Shown here in pieces: positions 49,160-56,950 of a stretch of 64,000 nucleotides of DNA. Each line of letters opens with the position of its first letter. Within the stretch, counting starts at the first letter, position 1. The position numbers were made by a program, and so were the translations under genes. The notes under the pieces are model-generated. The model had not been told where the DNA came from. It saw nothing but the letters and a program-made list of their open reading frames with translations, and searched no databases. Source of the DNA: an uncultured Rhodospirillaceae bacterium (lineage in GTDB: Bacteria; Pseudomonadota; Alphaproteobacteria; Rhodospirillales; Magnetospirillaceae); contig CAIULK010000206.1 of the NCBI GenBank assembly GCA_903899885.1, forward strand, positions 1-64,000, given 5' to 3'.

Positions 49160-50032
49160 TCAGGCGCGCACCAATGCCTCGTAATCGGCGATCAATCCGC
49201 GGCTAATATCACCAGGGGTAAAGCTGTACGGCCCGATTTCACGAACGGGCGTGACCTCGGCGGCGGTGCCGGTCAGGAAACATTCGGTCGCCTGGGCCAT
49301 TTCCTCGGGCATGATCGGGCGTTCCTTGACCGCCAAGCCCCGCTTGCGGGCCAAATCAATCACCGTTTGGCGGGTGATGCCGTTCAAGAAGCAATCGGGC
49401 AGCGGGGTATGAATCTCGCCCTTCATCACAAAGAAGATGTTGGCGCCGGTCGCCTCGGCCACTTGGCCGCGCCAGTCCAGCATCAGGCTGTCCTCGAACC
49501 CATCGGCTTCGGCCTTGTGCTTGGCCATCGTGCAGATCATGTACAACCCGGCCGCCTTCGACGCGGTCGGCGCGCTTTTCGGATGCGGGCGGCACCAATC
49601 GGCGATGTTGAGACGGATGCCGCGCATCCGCGCTTCCGGCGCCCAATAGCTGGGCCACTGCCACACCGCGACCGCCAGATGAATGCGGCCCGACTGGGCG
49701 GCGACGCCCATCATCTCGCTGCCCCGCCACGCCACCGGGCGGACATAGCCATCGACGATGCCGTTGGCGGCCACCACCTTGCGGGTGGCTTCGTCGATCT
49801 CGGCGGTGGAATAGGGGATCTTCATCCCCAGAATTTCGCCCGAGGTGACCAGACGCGCCGAATGTTCGGTCAGCTTGAACACCTTGCCGCCGTAAACCCG
49901 TTCGCCCTCGAACACGCAACTGCCGTAATGCAGGCCATGGGTCAGCACATGGATTTTCGCGTCGCGCCACGCGACCAGCTCGCCATTGTGCCAAATAACG
50001 CCATCGCGATCATCGAAGGGAAGGACAGCCAT
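49160..50032 (-). CDS. ilvE: Branched-chain amino acid aminotransferase
   Basis: 290 residues, fold-type IV PLP enzyme. Motifs: HGLHYGSCVFEGERVY, the PLP-binding Lys in APTASKAAGLYM, LDWRGQVAEATGANIFFV and GITRQTVIDLAR. It transfers amino groups between Leu, Ile, Val and glutamate. It is divergent from petP, an arrangement conserved in several alphaproteobacteria as far as I recall. Confidence 0.94.
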   Translation of the reverse strand: MAVLPFDDRDGVIWHNGELVAWRDAKIHVLTHGLHYGSCVFEGERVYGGKVFKLTEHSARLVTSGEILGMKIPYSTAEIDEATRKVVAANGIVDGYVRPVAWRGSEMMGVAAQSGRIHLAVAVWQWPSYWAPEARMRGIRLNIADWCRPHPKSAPTASKAAGLYMICTMAKHKAEADGFEDSLMLDWRGQVAEATGANIFFVMKGEIHTPLPDCFLNGITRQTVIDLARKRGLAVKERPIMPEEMAQATECFLTGTAAEVTPVREIGPYSFTPGDISRGLIADYEALVRA

Positions 50033-50089
50033 GGAAGGTCACCGCGTTAGAAAGTTGCCGACAAATCTTGCCAAACGTAACTTTTTTAG

Positions 50090-50109
50090 GGCATATATGT
50101 CAATATGCC
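50090..50109. promoter_or_regulatory. Inverted repeat at the petP start, likely MarR-type operator
   Basis: GGCATAT (50090-50096) and ATATGCC (50103-50109) form a 7-bp dyad with a 6-bp spacer, in the 72-bp region between ilvE and petP; the right arm contains the petP ATG (50105). Size and symmetry suit a MarR dimer, so autoregulation by PetP and co-control of ilvE are plausible. Confidence 0.5.
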
Positions 50110-50587
50110 TGACGTAGTTGGCACACACGATCCCGATTCCCCGGCCGACGCCGATTGGCGCCGCCGCCTGGAGATGTTTTTCTTCGCCTACCGCGACGTC
50201 ACGCTGGAACCCGACGCCATCTTGGCCGAATACGGCTTTGGCCGCGCGCACCACCGGGTGATCTATTTCGTCGGGCGGCGGCCGGGCATGACGGTGTCCG
50301 ATCTGCTGGGCGTTCTAAAAATCACAAAACAAAGCTTGGCCCGGGTGCTTGGCCAATTGGTCCGCGACGGCTTCATTCATCAGCGGCCGGGACCGCGCGA
50401 CCGCCGTCAGCGTCTGCTGGATCTGACACCCCTGGGAATCGATCTGGACCGCCGCCTGACCGCCCGCCAAGGCGAGCGGTTCGCGCGCGCCTTGGCCGAA
50501 GCCGGGTTTGAGGCCACCGCCGGCTTCGACCGCGTGTTGCTGGCGCTGATGGACGAAGCCGGCCGCGCGCGTTTCAAGGCGGATTAG
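50105..50587 (+). CDS. petP: MarR-family regulator, PetP-like
   Basis: 160 residues: winged helix with the recognition region GMTVSDLLGVLKITKQSLAR and the wing FIHQRPGPRDRRQRLLDLT typical of MarR. With the OmpR-type regulator 3 bp downstream it matches the petP-petR pair known in Rhodobacter, where the pair affects cytochrome bc1 (pet) gene expression; that role need not hold here. Weak ribosome-binding site; the start overlaps an inverted repeat. Confidence 0.78.
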   Translation: MPDVVGTHDPDSPADADWRRRLEMFFFAYRDVTLEPDAILAEYGFGRAHHRVIYFVGRRPGMTVSDLLGVLKITKQSLARVLGQLVRDGFIHQRPGPRDRRQRLLDLTPLGIDLDRRLTARQGERFARALAEAGFEATAGFDRVLLALMDEAGRARFKAD

Positions 50588-50590
50588 GAC

Positions 50591-51277
50591 ATGGAAAACG
50601 CGCCCCACGTCCTGGTGGTCGATGACGATACCCGCCTGCTGGGCCTGTTGCGGCGCTATTTGACCGACAACGGCTTCGTCGTGGCGACCGCCGCCGATGC
50701 CGCCGACGCACGGGCGAAACTGGCGGTGTTGTCGATCGATCTGGTGGTGCTCGACGTCATGATGCCGGGCGAGGACGGGATGAGCCTGACCCGCTTCATC
50801 CGAGGCGAGCAAGGCCCGCCGGTTCTGCTGCTGACCGCGATGTCCGAGGTCGAATCCCGGATCAAGGGCCTTGAGTGCGGCGCCGACGATTATCTGACCA
50901 AGCCGTTCGAGCCGCGTGAGTTGCTGCTGCGGATCGGCGCCGTGTTGCGCCGCCATCCGGTGGCCGAACCGCAAACCGACGGCACCGAGCTGATCTTCGG
51001 CGATTTCGTGTGGAACAAAACCCGCCTTGAGCTGACCCGAAACGGCGAGCCGGTTCATCTGACCTCGGCGGAAACCCAGGCGCTGACCCTGCTGGCCGAA
51101 GCGGCGGGCGAGGTGGTCGGACGCGAGGAACTGGCGCGGCACACCGGCGGCTCGCCCGACGGCCGGGCGACCGATGTTCTGATCACCCGTCTGCGCCGCA
51201 AGATCGAGGGCGATTCGCGCCAGCCGCGCCACCTGCAAACCCTGCGCGGCCAAGGTTACCGGCTGCGGGCCGGCTAG
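50591..51277 (+). CDS. petR: OmpR-family response regulator, PetR-like
   Basis: 228 residues: receiver domain (VVDDDTRLLGLL, phosphoacceptor Asp in LVVLDVMMPGEDG, Lys in DYLTKPFEPRELLLRIG) and a winged-helix DNA-binding domain (LTSAETQALTLLAE, ITRLRRKIEGDSRQPRHLQT, GQGYRL). Located between petP and its histidine kinase, with one untranslated base before the kinase start, so the three genes form one operon. Confidence 0.88.
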   Translation: MENAPHVLVVDDDTRLLGLLRRYLTDNGFVVATAADAADARAKLAVLSIDLVVLDVMMPGEDGMSLTRFIRGEQGPPVLLLTAMSEVESRIKGLECGADDYLTKPFEPRELLLRIGAVLRRHPVAEPQTDGTELIFGDFVWNKTRLELTRNGEPVHLTSAETQALTLLAEAAGEVVGREELARHTGGSPDGRATDVLITRLRRKIEGDSRQPRHLQTLRGQGYRLRAG

Positions 51278-51278
51278 G

Positions 51279-52619
51279 ATGGACGCCCCGATCCATCTGC
51301 TCAAACGCTTGTTGCCGCGCGGCCTGATGGGCCGCTCGCTGATGATCATCGTCACCCCGCTGGTGGTCGTGCAGCTGGTGACGATCTATGTCTTCTTCAC
51401 CAGCCACTGGGAAACCGTGGCACGCCGCCTTGCCAACGGCGTGGCCGGCGACATCGCGATGGCGGTCGAGGATTTGCGGACCGTTCCCGATCCCTCGATC
51501 CGCGCCGCCCGCCTGATGGCCATCCAGGGCCTGCAAGAGATGGAAATCCGCTATTTCGACGGCGGCATCTTGCTGGGATCCCGCTTTCACCGCCCGGCGA
51601 CGACGATGGAACGCGCCCTGCTGGCGGCACTGAACGAACGGGTCAAACGCCCCTGCCAGATCGAGCCCGAGCCCGAACGCCGCCGCATCCTGATCCGCGT
51701 GCAGTTAACCGAAGGGGTGCTGGAAGCCAGCGTTTCGAAAAAACGCCTGGTCAGTTACACCACGACGGTGTTCTTGCTGTGGACGGCGGGCACCGCGCTG
51801 TTGCTGCTGGGGGTGGCGACGTTGTTCATGCGCAATCAGGTGCGTTCGGTTCGCCGCCTTGCCAAGGCGGCCGATCGCTTCGGGCGCGGCCTCGACGTGT
51901 CGAACTTCAAGCCCGAGGGGGCAAGCGAGGTGCGGCAAGCCGCGATGGCCTTTGATTTGATGCGCGGGCGCATTCAGCGCCAAATTCAGCAGCGCACCGA
52001 AATGCTGGCCGGGGTGTCGCACGACCTGCGCACGCCACTCACCCGGATGACCCTGCAACTGGCCCTGATGGAGGGGATCGAGGGCACGGCGGAACTGTCG
52101 GAGGATGTCGCCGAGATGGGCCGGATGGTCGAAGGCTATTTGGCCTTCGCGCGCGGCGAGGGCACCGAAAAACCGCAGCCCGGCGATTTGTCGGCCTTGC
52201 TCGAAGAGGTCGCGGCCCGCAGCCTGCGCGAGGGCAAATTGGTCGATGTTCACTCGGAAGGGCCGGTTCCGATGATTTTCCGCCCCGACGCGCTGTCGCG
52301 CGCGCTGGCCAATCTAATCGGCAACGCCACCCGCTTCGGCAAAACCGTGCGCGTCCGGGTCGGCAACCGCTTCGGCGCCGCCGACGTGCCGGGCGCCGAG
52401 GTGGTGATCGACGACGACGGTCCCGGCATTCCGCCGGAACGGCGCGACGACGTGTTCAAGCCCTTCACCCGCCTGGAATCCTCGCGCAACCCCCGCACCG
52501 GCGGGGTCGGCCTGGGCCTGACCATCGCCCGCGACATCGTGCGCGGCCACGGCGGCGACGTCACGCTGGAAGACTCGCCCCTGGGCGGGCTGCGGGTCCG
52601 GTTGTGGTTACCGTTTTAA
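51279..52619 (+). CDS. Sensor histidine kinase, EnvZ-like partner of PetR
   Basis: 446 residues: membrane helix about 20-40, periplasmic domain to about 155, second membrane helix (VFLLWTAGTALLLLGVATLF), HAMP, HisKA with GVSHDLRTPLTRMTLQ, and HATPase_c (NLIGNATRFG, DDDGPGIPPERRDDVFKPF, GVGLGLTIARDIVRGHGG). Complete and probably active. Its stop codon is the first three bases of a perfect 38-nt palindrome. Confidence 0.92.
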   Translation: MDAPIHLLKRLLPRGLMGRSLMIIVTPLVVVQLVTIYVFFTSHWETVARRLANGVAGDIAMAVEDLRTVPDPSIRAARLMAIQGLQEMEIRYFDGGILLGSRFHRPATTMERALLAALNERVKRPCQIEPEPERRRILIRVQLTEGVLEASVSKKRLVSYTTTVFLLWTAGTALLLLGVATLFMRNQVRSVRRLAKAADRFGRGLDVSNFKPEGASEVRQAAMAFDLMRGRIQRQIQQRTEMLAGVSHDLRTPLTRMTLQLALMEGIEGTAELSEDVAEMGRMVEGYLAFARGEGTEKPQPGDLSALLEEVAARSLREGKLVDVHSEGPVPMIFRPDALSRALANLIGNATRFGKTVRVRVGNRFGAADVPGAEVVIDDDGPGIPPERRDDVFKPFTRLESSRNPRTGGVGLGLTIARDIVRGHGGDVTLEDSPLGGLRVRLWLPF

Positions 52620-52654
52620 AGCAATTTGCGTCCGATCGGACGCAAATTGCTTTA
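52617..52654. repeat. Perfect 38-nt palindrome at the kinase stop codon
   Basis: Symmetric about 52635/52636: arms TAAAGCAATTTGCGTCCGA and its exact complement. It includes the TAA stop of the kinase gene. It could work as a bidirectional transcription terminator (a very stable hairpin ending TTTA but with no long T run), as a REP-like dispersed element, or as a protein-binding site. Confidence 0.85.
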
Positions 52655-52760
52655 TATCGGCGCCTTTAACCCTGCCGCCGCAGGGCGCATGTCCGCCCGG
52701 CTTCTGGCCGTGGCCGAGGATTTGGCGGCCCACCCGCTGATAGGCCGGGCGACGGCTCTT
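52653..52760 (+). pseudogene. ParE/RelE-type toxin remnant
   Basis: A frame directly after the palindrome reads YIGAFNPAAAGRMSARLL then AVAEDLAAHPLIGR, which matches the central helices of ParE toxins (xYIxxxNPxAAxRxxxRLLxAxExLAxxPxxGR). The beginning and the beta-sheet C-terminal half are missing and the frame then runs into the opposite gene, so it is a decayed fragment. No matching antitoxin is visible nearby. Confidence 0.5.
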
Positions 52761-52785
52761 GACCAGCTCAATCCGCGACCGATCC

Positions 52786-54807
52786 CTACCCTTTTAACCG
52801 CGCCTTGCGCGCCTCGATCACCGCGTCGGCGGCGCGGCCGCCGATTTCCTGGAGATGGTCGAAGACCTGGGCGAAGTGGCCGACTCCCATCGTCGCCGAG
52901 CGCAGCTCGATGATCAGATCGCTCATTTCAGCTTGCGGCAGATAGGCCGACACCTCGTCCCAGCCCGGCCAGCCGGGTTTGGCGTCGAAGCCGAGGATCT
53001 GGCCGCGCCGTCCGCTGACGATGCGCTGCGCCTTGGGCGTGGCATCGGCGGGAACCGACAGCGTCACCTTTAATATGGGTTCGAGCAAAATCGGCCCGCC
53101 CTCGGCGAAGGCCTCGGACATCGCCAGCCGCGCCGCCGTTTTAAAGGCCATGTCGGAACTATCGACCGAATGAAAGCCGCCGTCGGTCAGGCTGACCGTG
53201 ACATCCACCACCGGGAAACCCAACGGTCCGCGCGCCAGGAAATCGCGCACCCCTTCCTCGACCGCCCAAATATATTGCTTGGGGATCGCGCCGCCGACGA
53301 TCCTGTCGACAAAGGTGAAGCCTTCGCCGCGCCCCAAGGGGGCGATCTCTAGCGTGACATCGCCAAATTGACCGTGGCCGCCCGATTGCTTCTTGTGCCG
53401 TCCATGCGCCGACACCGCCTTGGTGATGGTTTCGAGGTGCGGCACGCTGGGCTCGGCGGTGGTGACGGCCAGGCCGAAACGGCTTTTCAACCGCTCCAGC
53501 GCGACCAGAAGATGGATTTCGCCCTGCCCCCACAGCACCATCTCGCCGGGATCGGCGACATGCTCCAGCCGATACGACGGATCCTCCTCGATCAGTTTGG
53601 CCAGGGCGGCGGTCAGCTTCACGTCGTCGCCGGTCCGCTCGACACCAAGCGCCATGCCGAACAGGGGTTCCAGCGGCGCACCCGCCGTGCCGCCGCCATT
53701 GGCGCCGATCCACTGCCCGGTGCCCGCCCCCTCGACCTTGGCGAAGGCCGCGACCTCGCCCACCCCCGCCTTCGCGGTTTTGACCGGGCCACCCGCGCCC
53801 GGCGTCAGCAATCCCGACAAACGCCCGCCGTTCAGATCCTGGCCCTCGGTGAAATCGCCCGCGAAAATCCGGGCAAACGCCAGGCGGCCGGTGTGCTGGG
53901 CGTGTTGGACCTTGAAGACCAGGGCGGCGGGCGTGCCATTGACGTCCAGCCCCAGGCGGCTTGCGGTTTCGGCCGGACCGGGCGCCTCGTGGCGCAAGGC
54001 CTTCAGCAACCGCGTGATGCCCGCCCCGCTTTCCGCCGATCCAAAGAACACCGGCACGATCAAATCCCCGGCCAGATCGCGGGTCAGATCGTCGTAAATC
54101 TCGTCGGCGGGCGGAGTGACGTCTTCTAGAATCTCTTCGAGCAAATGGTCGTCGAAATCGGCCAGATGCTCCAGCATGCCCTGACGGGCGCGCCGTTCCT
54201 CGTCGATCAGTTCCTCGGGAATCACCACCATTTCCGAAGGTTGGCCCGCCCGGTAGCGCCATGCCCGCTCGCTGGCCAGATCGACGAAGCCGATCACCGC
54301 CTTGTCTTCCCGGATCGGCACCTCGCGCAGCACCAGCGGGCGGTCCGACACCGCTTGCAACGCCTCCAAGGTTTCACGCAGCCGGACATCGGCTTGATCG
54401 ATCTTGTTGATGAAAACAAGGTGCGGGATCGCCTGGGCGTCGAGATATTTGAGGAAGGGCGCCACCATCACGGCACGCGCCGGATCGGGCTCGACCACCA
54501 CCACCGCGACATCGACGATGCGCAACGCATCCAAGGCGGTTTGCCGGAACTCGACCGAACCGGGGGTGTCGATGATGGTCCAGGTTTCGTCGAGATAACG
54601 CGTGGCGGCCACCGTGCCTTCGACGCTCATCCGCCGCGCGCGGGCCTCGGGCGAGGCGTCGCCCACCGTCGTGCCGTCGGCGACCCGGCCCGCCCGGGCG
54701 AGGACGCCGCTCCGCGCCAGCAACGCATCGAGCAACGTGGTCTTGCCCGAGGCAAGCGGGCCGATCAACGCGGCGGCGCGGGGAAGCGAGGGGGTTTTTC
54801 CGGTCAT
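52786..54807 (-). CDS. EF-G-like translational GTPase
   Basis: 673 residues with all EF-G-like domains. P-loop GPLASGKT (16-23), switch II DTPGSVEF (80-87), NKID in LVFINKIDQAD, and the C-terminal domains IV/V (FVDRIVGGAIPKQYIWAVEEG, LLEPILKVTLSVP). The His that is catalytic in EF-G (DTPGHVDF) is Ser84 here. It is a paralogue group found in alphaproteobacteria, not the main FusA, which normally sits with rpsL/rpsG/tufA. Function unknown. Start ATG 54807 is taken since the family sequence starts there; the frame to 54927 covers the promoter of the next gene. Confidence 0.88.
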   Translation of the reverse strand: MTGKTPSLPRAAALIGPLASGKTTLLDALLARSGVLARAGRVADGTTVGDASPEARARRMSVEGTVAATRYLDETWTIIDTPGSVEFRQTALDALRIVDVAVVVVEPDPARAVMVAPFLKYLDAQAIPHLVFINKIDQADVRLRETLEALQAVSDRPLVLREVPIREDKAVIGFVDLASERAWRYRAGQPSEMVVIPEELIDEERRARQGMLEHLADFDDHLLEEILEDVTPPADEIYDDLTRDLAGDLIVPVFFGSAESGAGITRLLKALRHEAPGPAETASRLGLDVNGTPAALVFKVQHAQHTGRLAFARIFAGDFTEGQDLNGGRLSGLLTPGAGGPVKTAKAGVGEVAAFAKVEGAGTGQWIGANGGGTAGAPLEPLFGMALGVERTGDDVKLTAALAKLIEEDPSYRLEHVADPGEMVLWGQGEIHLLVALERLKSRFGLAVTTAEPSVPHLETITKAVSAHGRHKKQSGGHGQFGDVTLEIAPLGRGEGFTFVDRIVGGAIPKQYIWAVEEGVRDFLARGPLGFPVVDVTVSLTDGGFHSVDSSDMAFKTAARLAMSEAFAEGGPILLEPILKVTLSVPADATPKAQRIVSGRRGQILGFDAKPGWPGWDEVSAYLPQAEMSDLIIELRSATMGVGHFAQVFDHLQEIGGRAADAVIEARKARLKG

Positions 54808-54913
54808 GGCGGGGGCCTTTCGTTCGATTCTTTCGCCCATGGTTTCAGGTCCGCGCAGGTCGGGCAATCCCCGATTTTTTCGGCTCAGACACGCGCTGTG
54901 AAACATTGTGCCG

Positions 54914-54941
54914 TTGACCCATGGCACGAAAATTGTAATCT
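54914..54941 (+). promoter_or_regulatory. Promoter-like element directly before the HD gene
   Basis: TTGACC (54914-54919) and TAATCT (54936-54941) with a 16-bp spacer, close to sigma-70 consensus. The -10 ends 6 bp before the ATG of the HD gene (54948), so transcription would begin at or next to the start codon and the mRNA would be leaderless; no ribosome-binding site is seen. Confidence 0.5.
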
Positions 54942-54947
54942 AACGCC

Positions 54948-56303
54948 ATGCAACAACCAAACCGCATCCGCGATCCCATTCATGGCCTCATTGTCTTCGA
55001 AGAAAATAATGATACGGATCGGCTTGCCTGGCGGCTTATCCAGACTCCTGAATTTCAACGACTGAGGCGTATCAAGCAGCTTGGCGTTTCTGAACTCGTC
55101 TTCCCTGGGGCAACACACTCAAGGTTTGCCCACAGTGTCGGCGTGTACTGCAACGCGCGGCGACTTATGAAGATTATTGAGCGAGCCGAAGGCGACAGAC
55201 TATTCGATAAAAATCGTGCACAGATTTTGCTGATAGCCGCCCTGCTGCACGATCTCGGTCACGGCCCGTTCAGTCACGCCTTCGAGAATGCCCGTAAGGC
55301 TCTTGCCAAATCGCGCGGAGCGGCTCCTCCGGTCAAACACGAAATCCTGACGGCGGACCTCATTCTTGCGAAAGACGGGCATGTGCGGGGAATCCTCGGC
55401 GAACTGGCAGAGCCCGTTGCGGCCGTTTTTCGTGCCGAGGATCCCGTAGACATCTATCATGCGGTGGTTTCCAGTTCCTTCGACGCCGACCGCCTCGATT
55501 ATCTCGTCCGTGATCGCTATATGACGGGATCCCAGGCTGGTACCATCGACATCGACTGGCTAATGGATAATCTGGATACTGCCCACATCGATATTCCCCA
55601 AGATGACGATGAGCCAGCCCGAATGGCAACGTTCGTCTTCAAGGAAAAAGCCCGTCAAGCCGCCGAAGATTTCCTGCTTGCCCGCTATCGGCTGTACACT
55701 CAGGTATATTTGCATAAAACGACTCGCGGGTTCGAACAGTTGATCACCGCTTTGATTCAGGGCGTTGGCGAACGTTGGGACGCGCCAGAATCTCTTGGTC
55801 TTGACGCGATGCATCCGCTTATTCGCTTTCTCCGGCCCGGAGAACCAGAGCTATGCGATTATCGCGACCTTGACGATACGGTGGTCTGGGGCGCGATAGA
55901 GCGTTTCCGGCGATGCGGCGACCGGCGACTTCAGCAATTGGCCGAGCGACTTTGGTGCCGCCAACCATTAAAAGTCTTGGACGTTACAGCTGCAATGGGG
56001 CTTGACCGCGCAGCCCTTGCGGATGCATGTGCCCGCCTTAATCGCTACACCAATGGCCAATTGGGCCTTACAATTTTTCGGGACGACATATCCTACGATC
56101 TTTATTCCGTGGCGAAGGCAGACGCCGCAAAGGAGCATAAGAAAGTTCGCGTGCGGACTCATAGCGGCGGGAACCGGGAGATCAGCGAATTCCCCGATAC
56201 GGTGATCAGCGACGCCCTGAAACAAAAAAGGGCTCTGACCCGATTTTACTTTCTGTCTGGTGATGATAAAGATTCAGCTGAAAAGGCGATGATCGGGAGA
56301 TGA
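54948..56303 (+). CDS. HD-domain dNTP triphosphohydrolase, YwfO/EF1143-like
   Basis: 451 residues, close to the length of Enterococcus EF1143 and Bacillus YwfO (allosteric dNTPases of the SAMHD1/dGTPase superfamily). The order of motifs is the same: RDPIHGLI, QRLRRIKQLGVSELVF, THSRFAHSVGVY (His62), ALLHDLGHGPFSHAFE (His101-Asp102), SSSFDADRLDYLVRD (Asp179/181) and RYRLYTQVYLHKTTRGFE. It should remove triphosphate from dNTPs. Base composition drops sharply here (33 of 60 bases G+C in 55021-55080 against 43 of 60 in 53761-53820), a sign of transfer. The stop overlaps the next gene (ATGA-like, 4 bp). Confidence 0.88.
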   Translation: MQQPNRIRDPIHGLIVFEENNDTDRLAWRLIQTPEFQRLRRIKQLGVSELVFPGATHSRFAHSVGVYCNARRLMKIIERAEGDRLFDKNRAQILLIAALLHDLGHGPFSHAFENARKALAKSRGAAPPVKHEILTADLILAKDGHVRGILGELAEPVAAVFRAEDPVDIYHAVVSSSFDADRLDYLVRDRYMTGSQAGTIDIDWLMDNLDTAHIDIPQDDDEPARMATFVFKEKARQAAEDFLLARYRLYTQVYLHKTTRGFEQLITALIQGVGERWDAPESLGLDAMHPLIRFLRPGEPELCDYRDLDDTVVWGAIERFRRCGDRRLQQLAERLWCRQPLKVLDVTAAMGLDRAALADACARLNRYTNGQLGLTIFRDDISYDLYSVAKADAAKEHKKVRVRTHSGGNREISEFPDTVISDALKQKRALTRFYFLSGDDKDSAEKAMIGR

Positions 56304-56842
56304 CGATGGACTCCAACAAGCAGGATCTGCTCTACGCCGTCCTACAGGCGGCGGGCGGCGAAATTGTCGGTCGCATTCGGCTCCAAAAGATCGTGTACCT
56401 TCTCGAACAGCTTGGCATGAATGGTAGCTTGAATTTCGCGTACTACCATTTCGGCCCATATTCCGAGGACGTTTCCCGGGCGCTCGACCTGGAGACTCTG
56501 ACTAGCCGACGCCTCAGCGAAACCGAAGCGCAAACCCAGGCCGGGTACACCTTCAGCATTTTTAGAACGAAAACCACAGAGGCTCGCCCCGAGAAGGTTG
56601 GTGATCTGCCTATGGCGCGAGCGTCCGCCCTCATCCAAATTATGAAGGCGCCGACTTCTACTGAAATCGAGCTGGCTGCCACGATTCATTGGCTGCGCCA
56701 CCATGAAAAAATCGCGGATTGGCGAAAGGAATTAGGCATCCGTAAAGGTGCCAAAGGCACCCCGGACCGGGTGAAAAGAGCTATCGATCTGCTTTGTAAG
56801 GTGGGTCTTGAGCATGATCAATTGCCTGAGCAGCTTAAGTGA
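56300..56842 (+). CDS. YwgA-like protein, partner of the HD dNTPase
   Basis: 180 residues. The start AAGGEIVGRIRLQKIVYLLE followed by FAYYHFGPYSEDVSRALDLE matches YwgA proteins and resembles the SocA/Panacea (DUF4065) antitoxin fold (LQK..YL..., GP+s). In Bacillus, as I recall, ywgA lies beside ywfO, so the pairing with the HD dNTPase is conserved across phyla. Start 56300 overlaps the dNTPase stop; GC is low (28 of 60 in 56401-56460). A role as regulator or inhibitor of the dNTPase is inference. Confidence 0.75.
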   Translation: MTMDSNKQDLLYAVLQAAGGEIVGRIRLQKIVYLLEQLGMNGSLNFAYYHFGPYSEDVSRALDLETLTSRRLSETEAQTQAGYTFSIFRTKTTEARPEKVGDLPMARASALIQIMKAPTSTEIELAATIHWLRHHEKIADWRKELGIRKGAKGTPDRVKRAIDLLCKVGLEHDQLPEQLK

Positions 56843-56950
56843 TCGCTTCTTGGTCTTCTTCGCATCCGCGGCACCGCTGCTTTTCCATCTTGCGCCGTCC
56901 CCCCCCGCTGGGGTAGCACACCCAGTCAGAGAGTCACGGGGCGACGGCAG

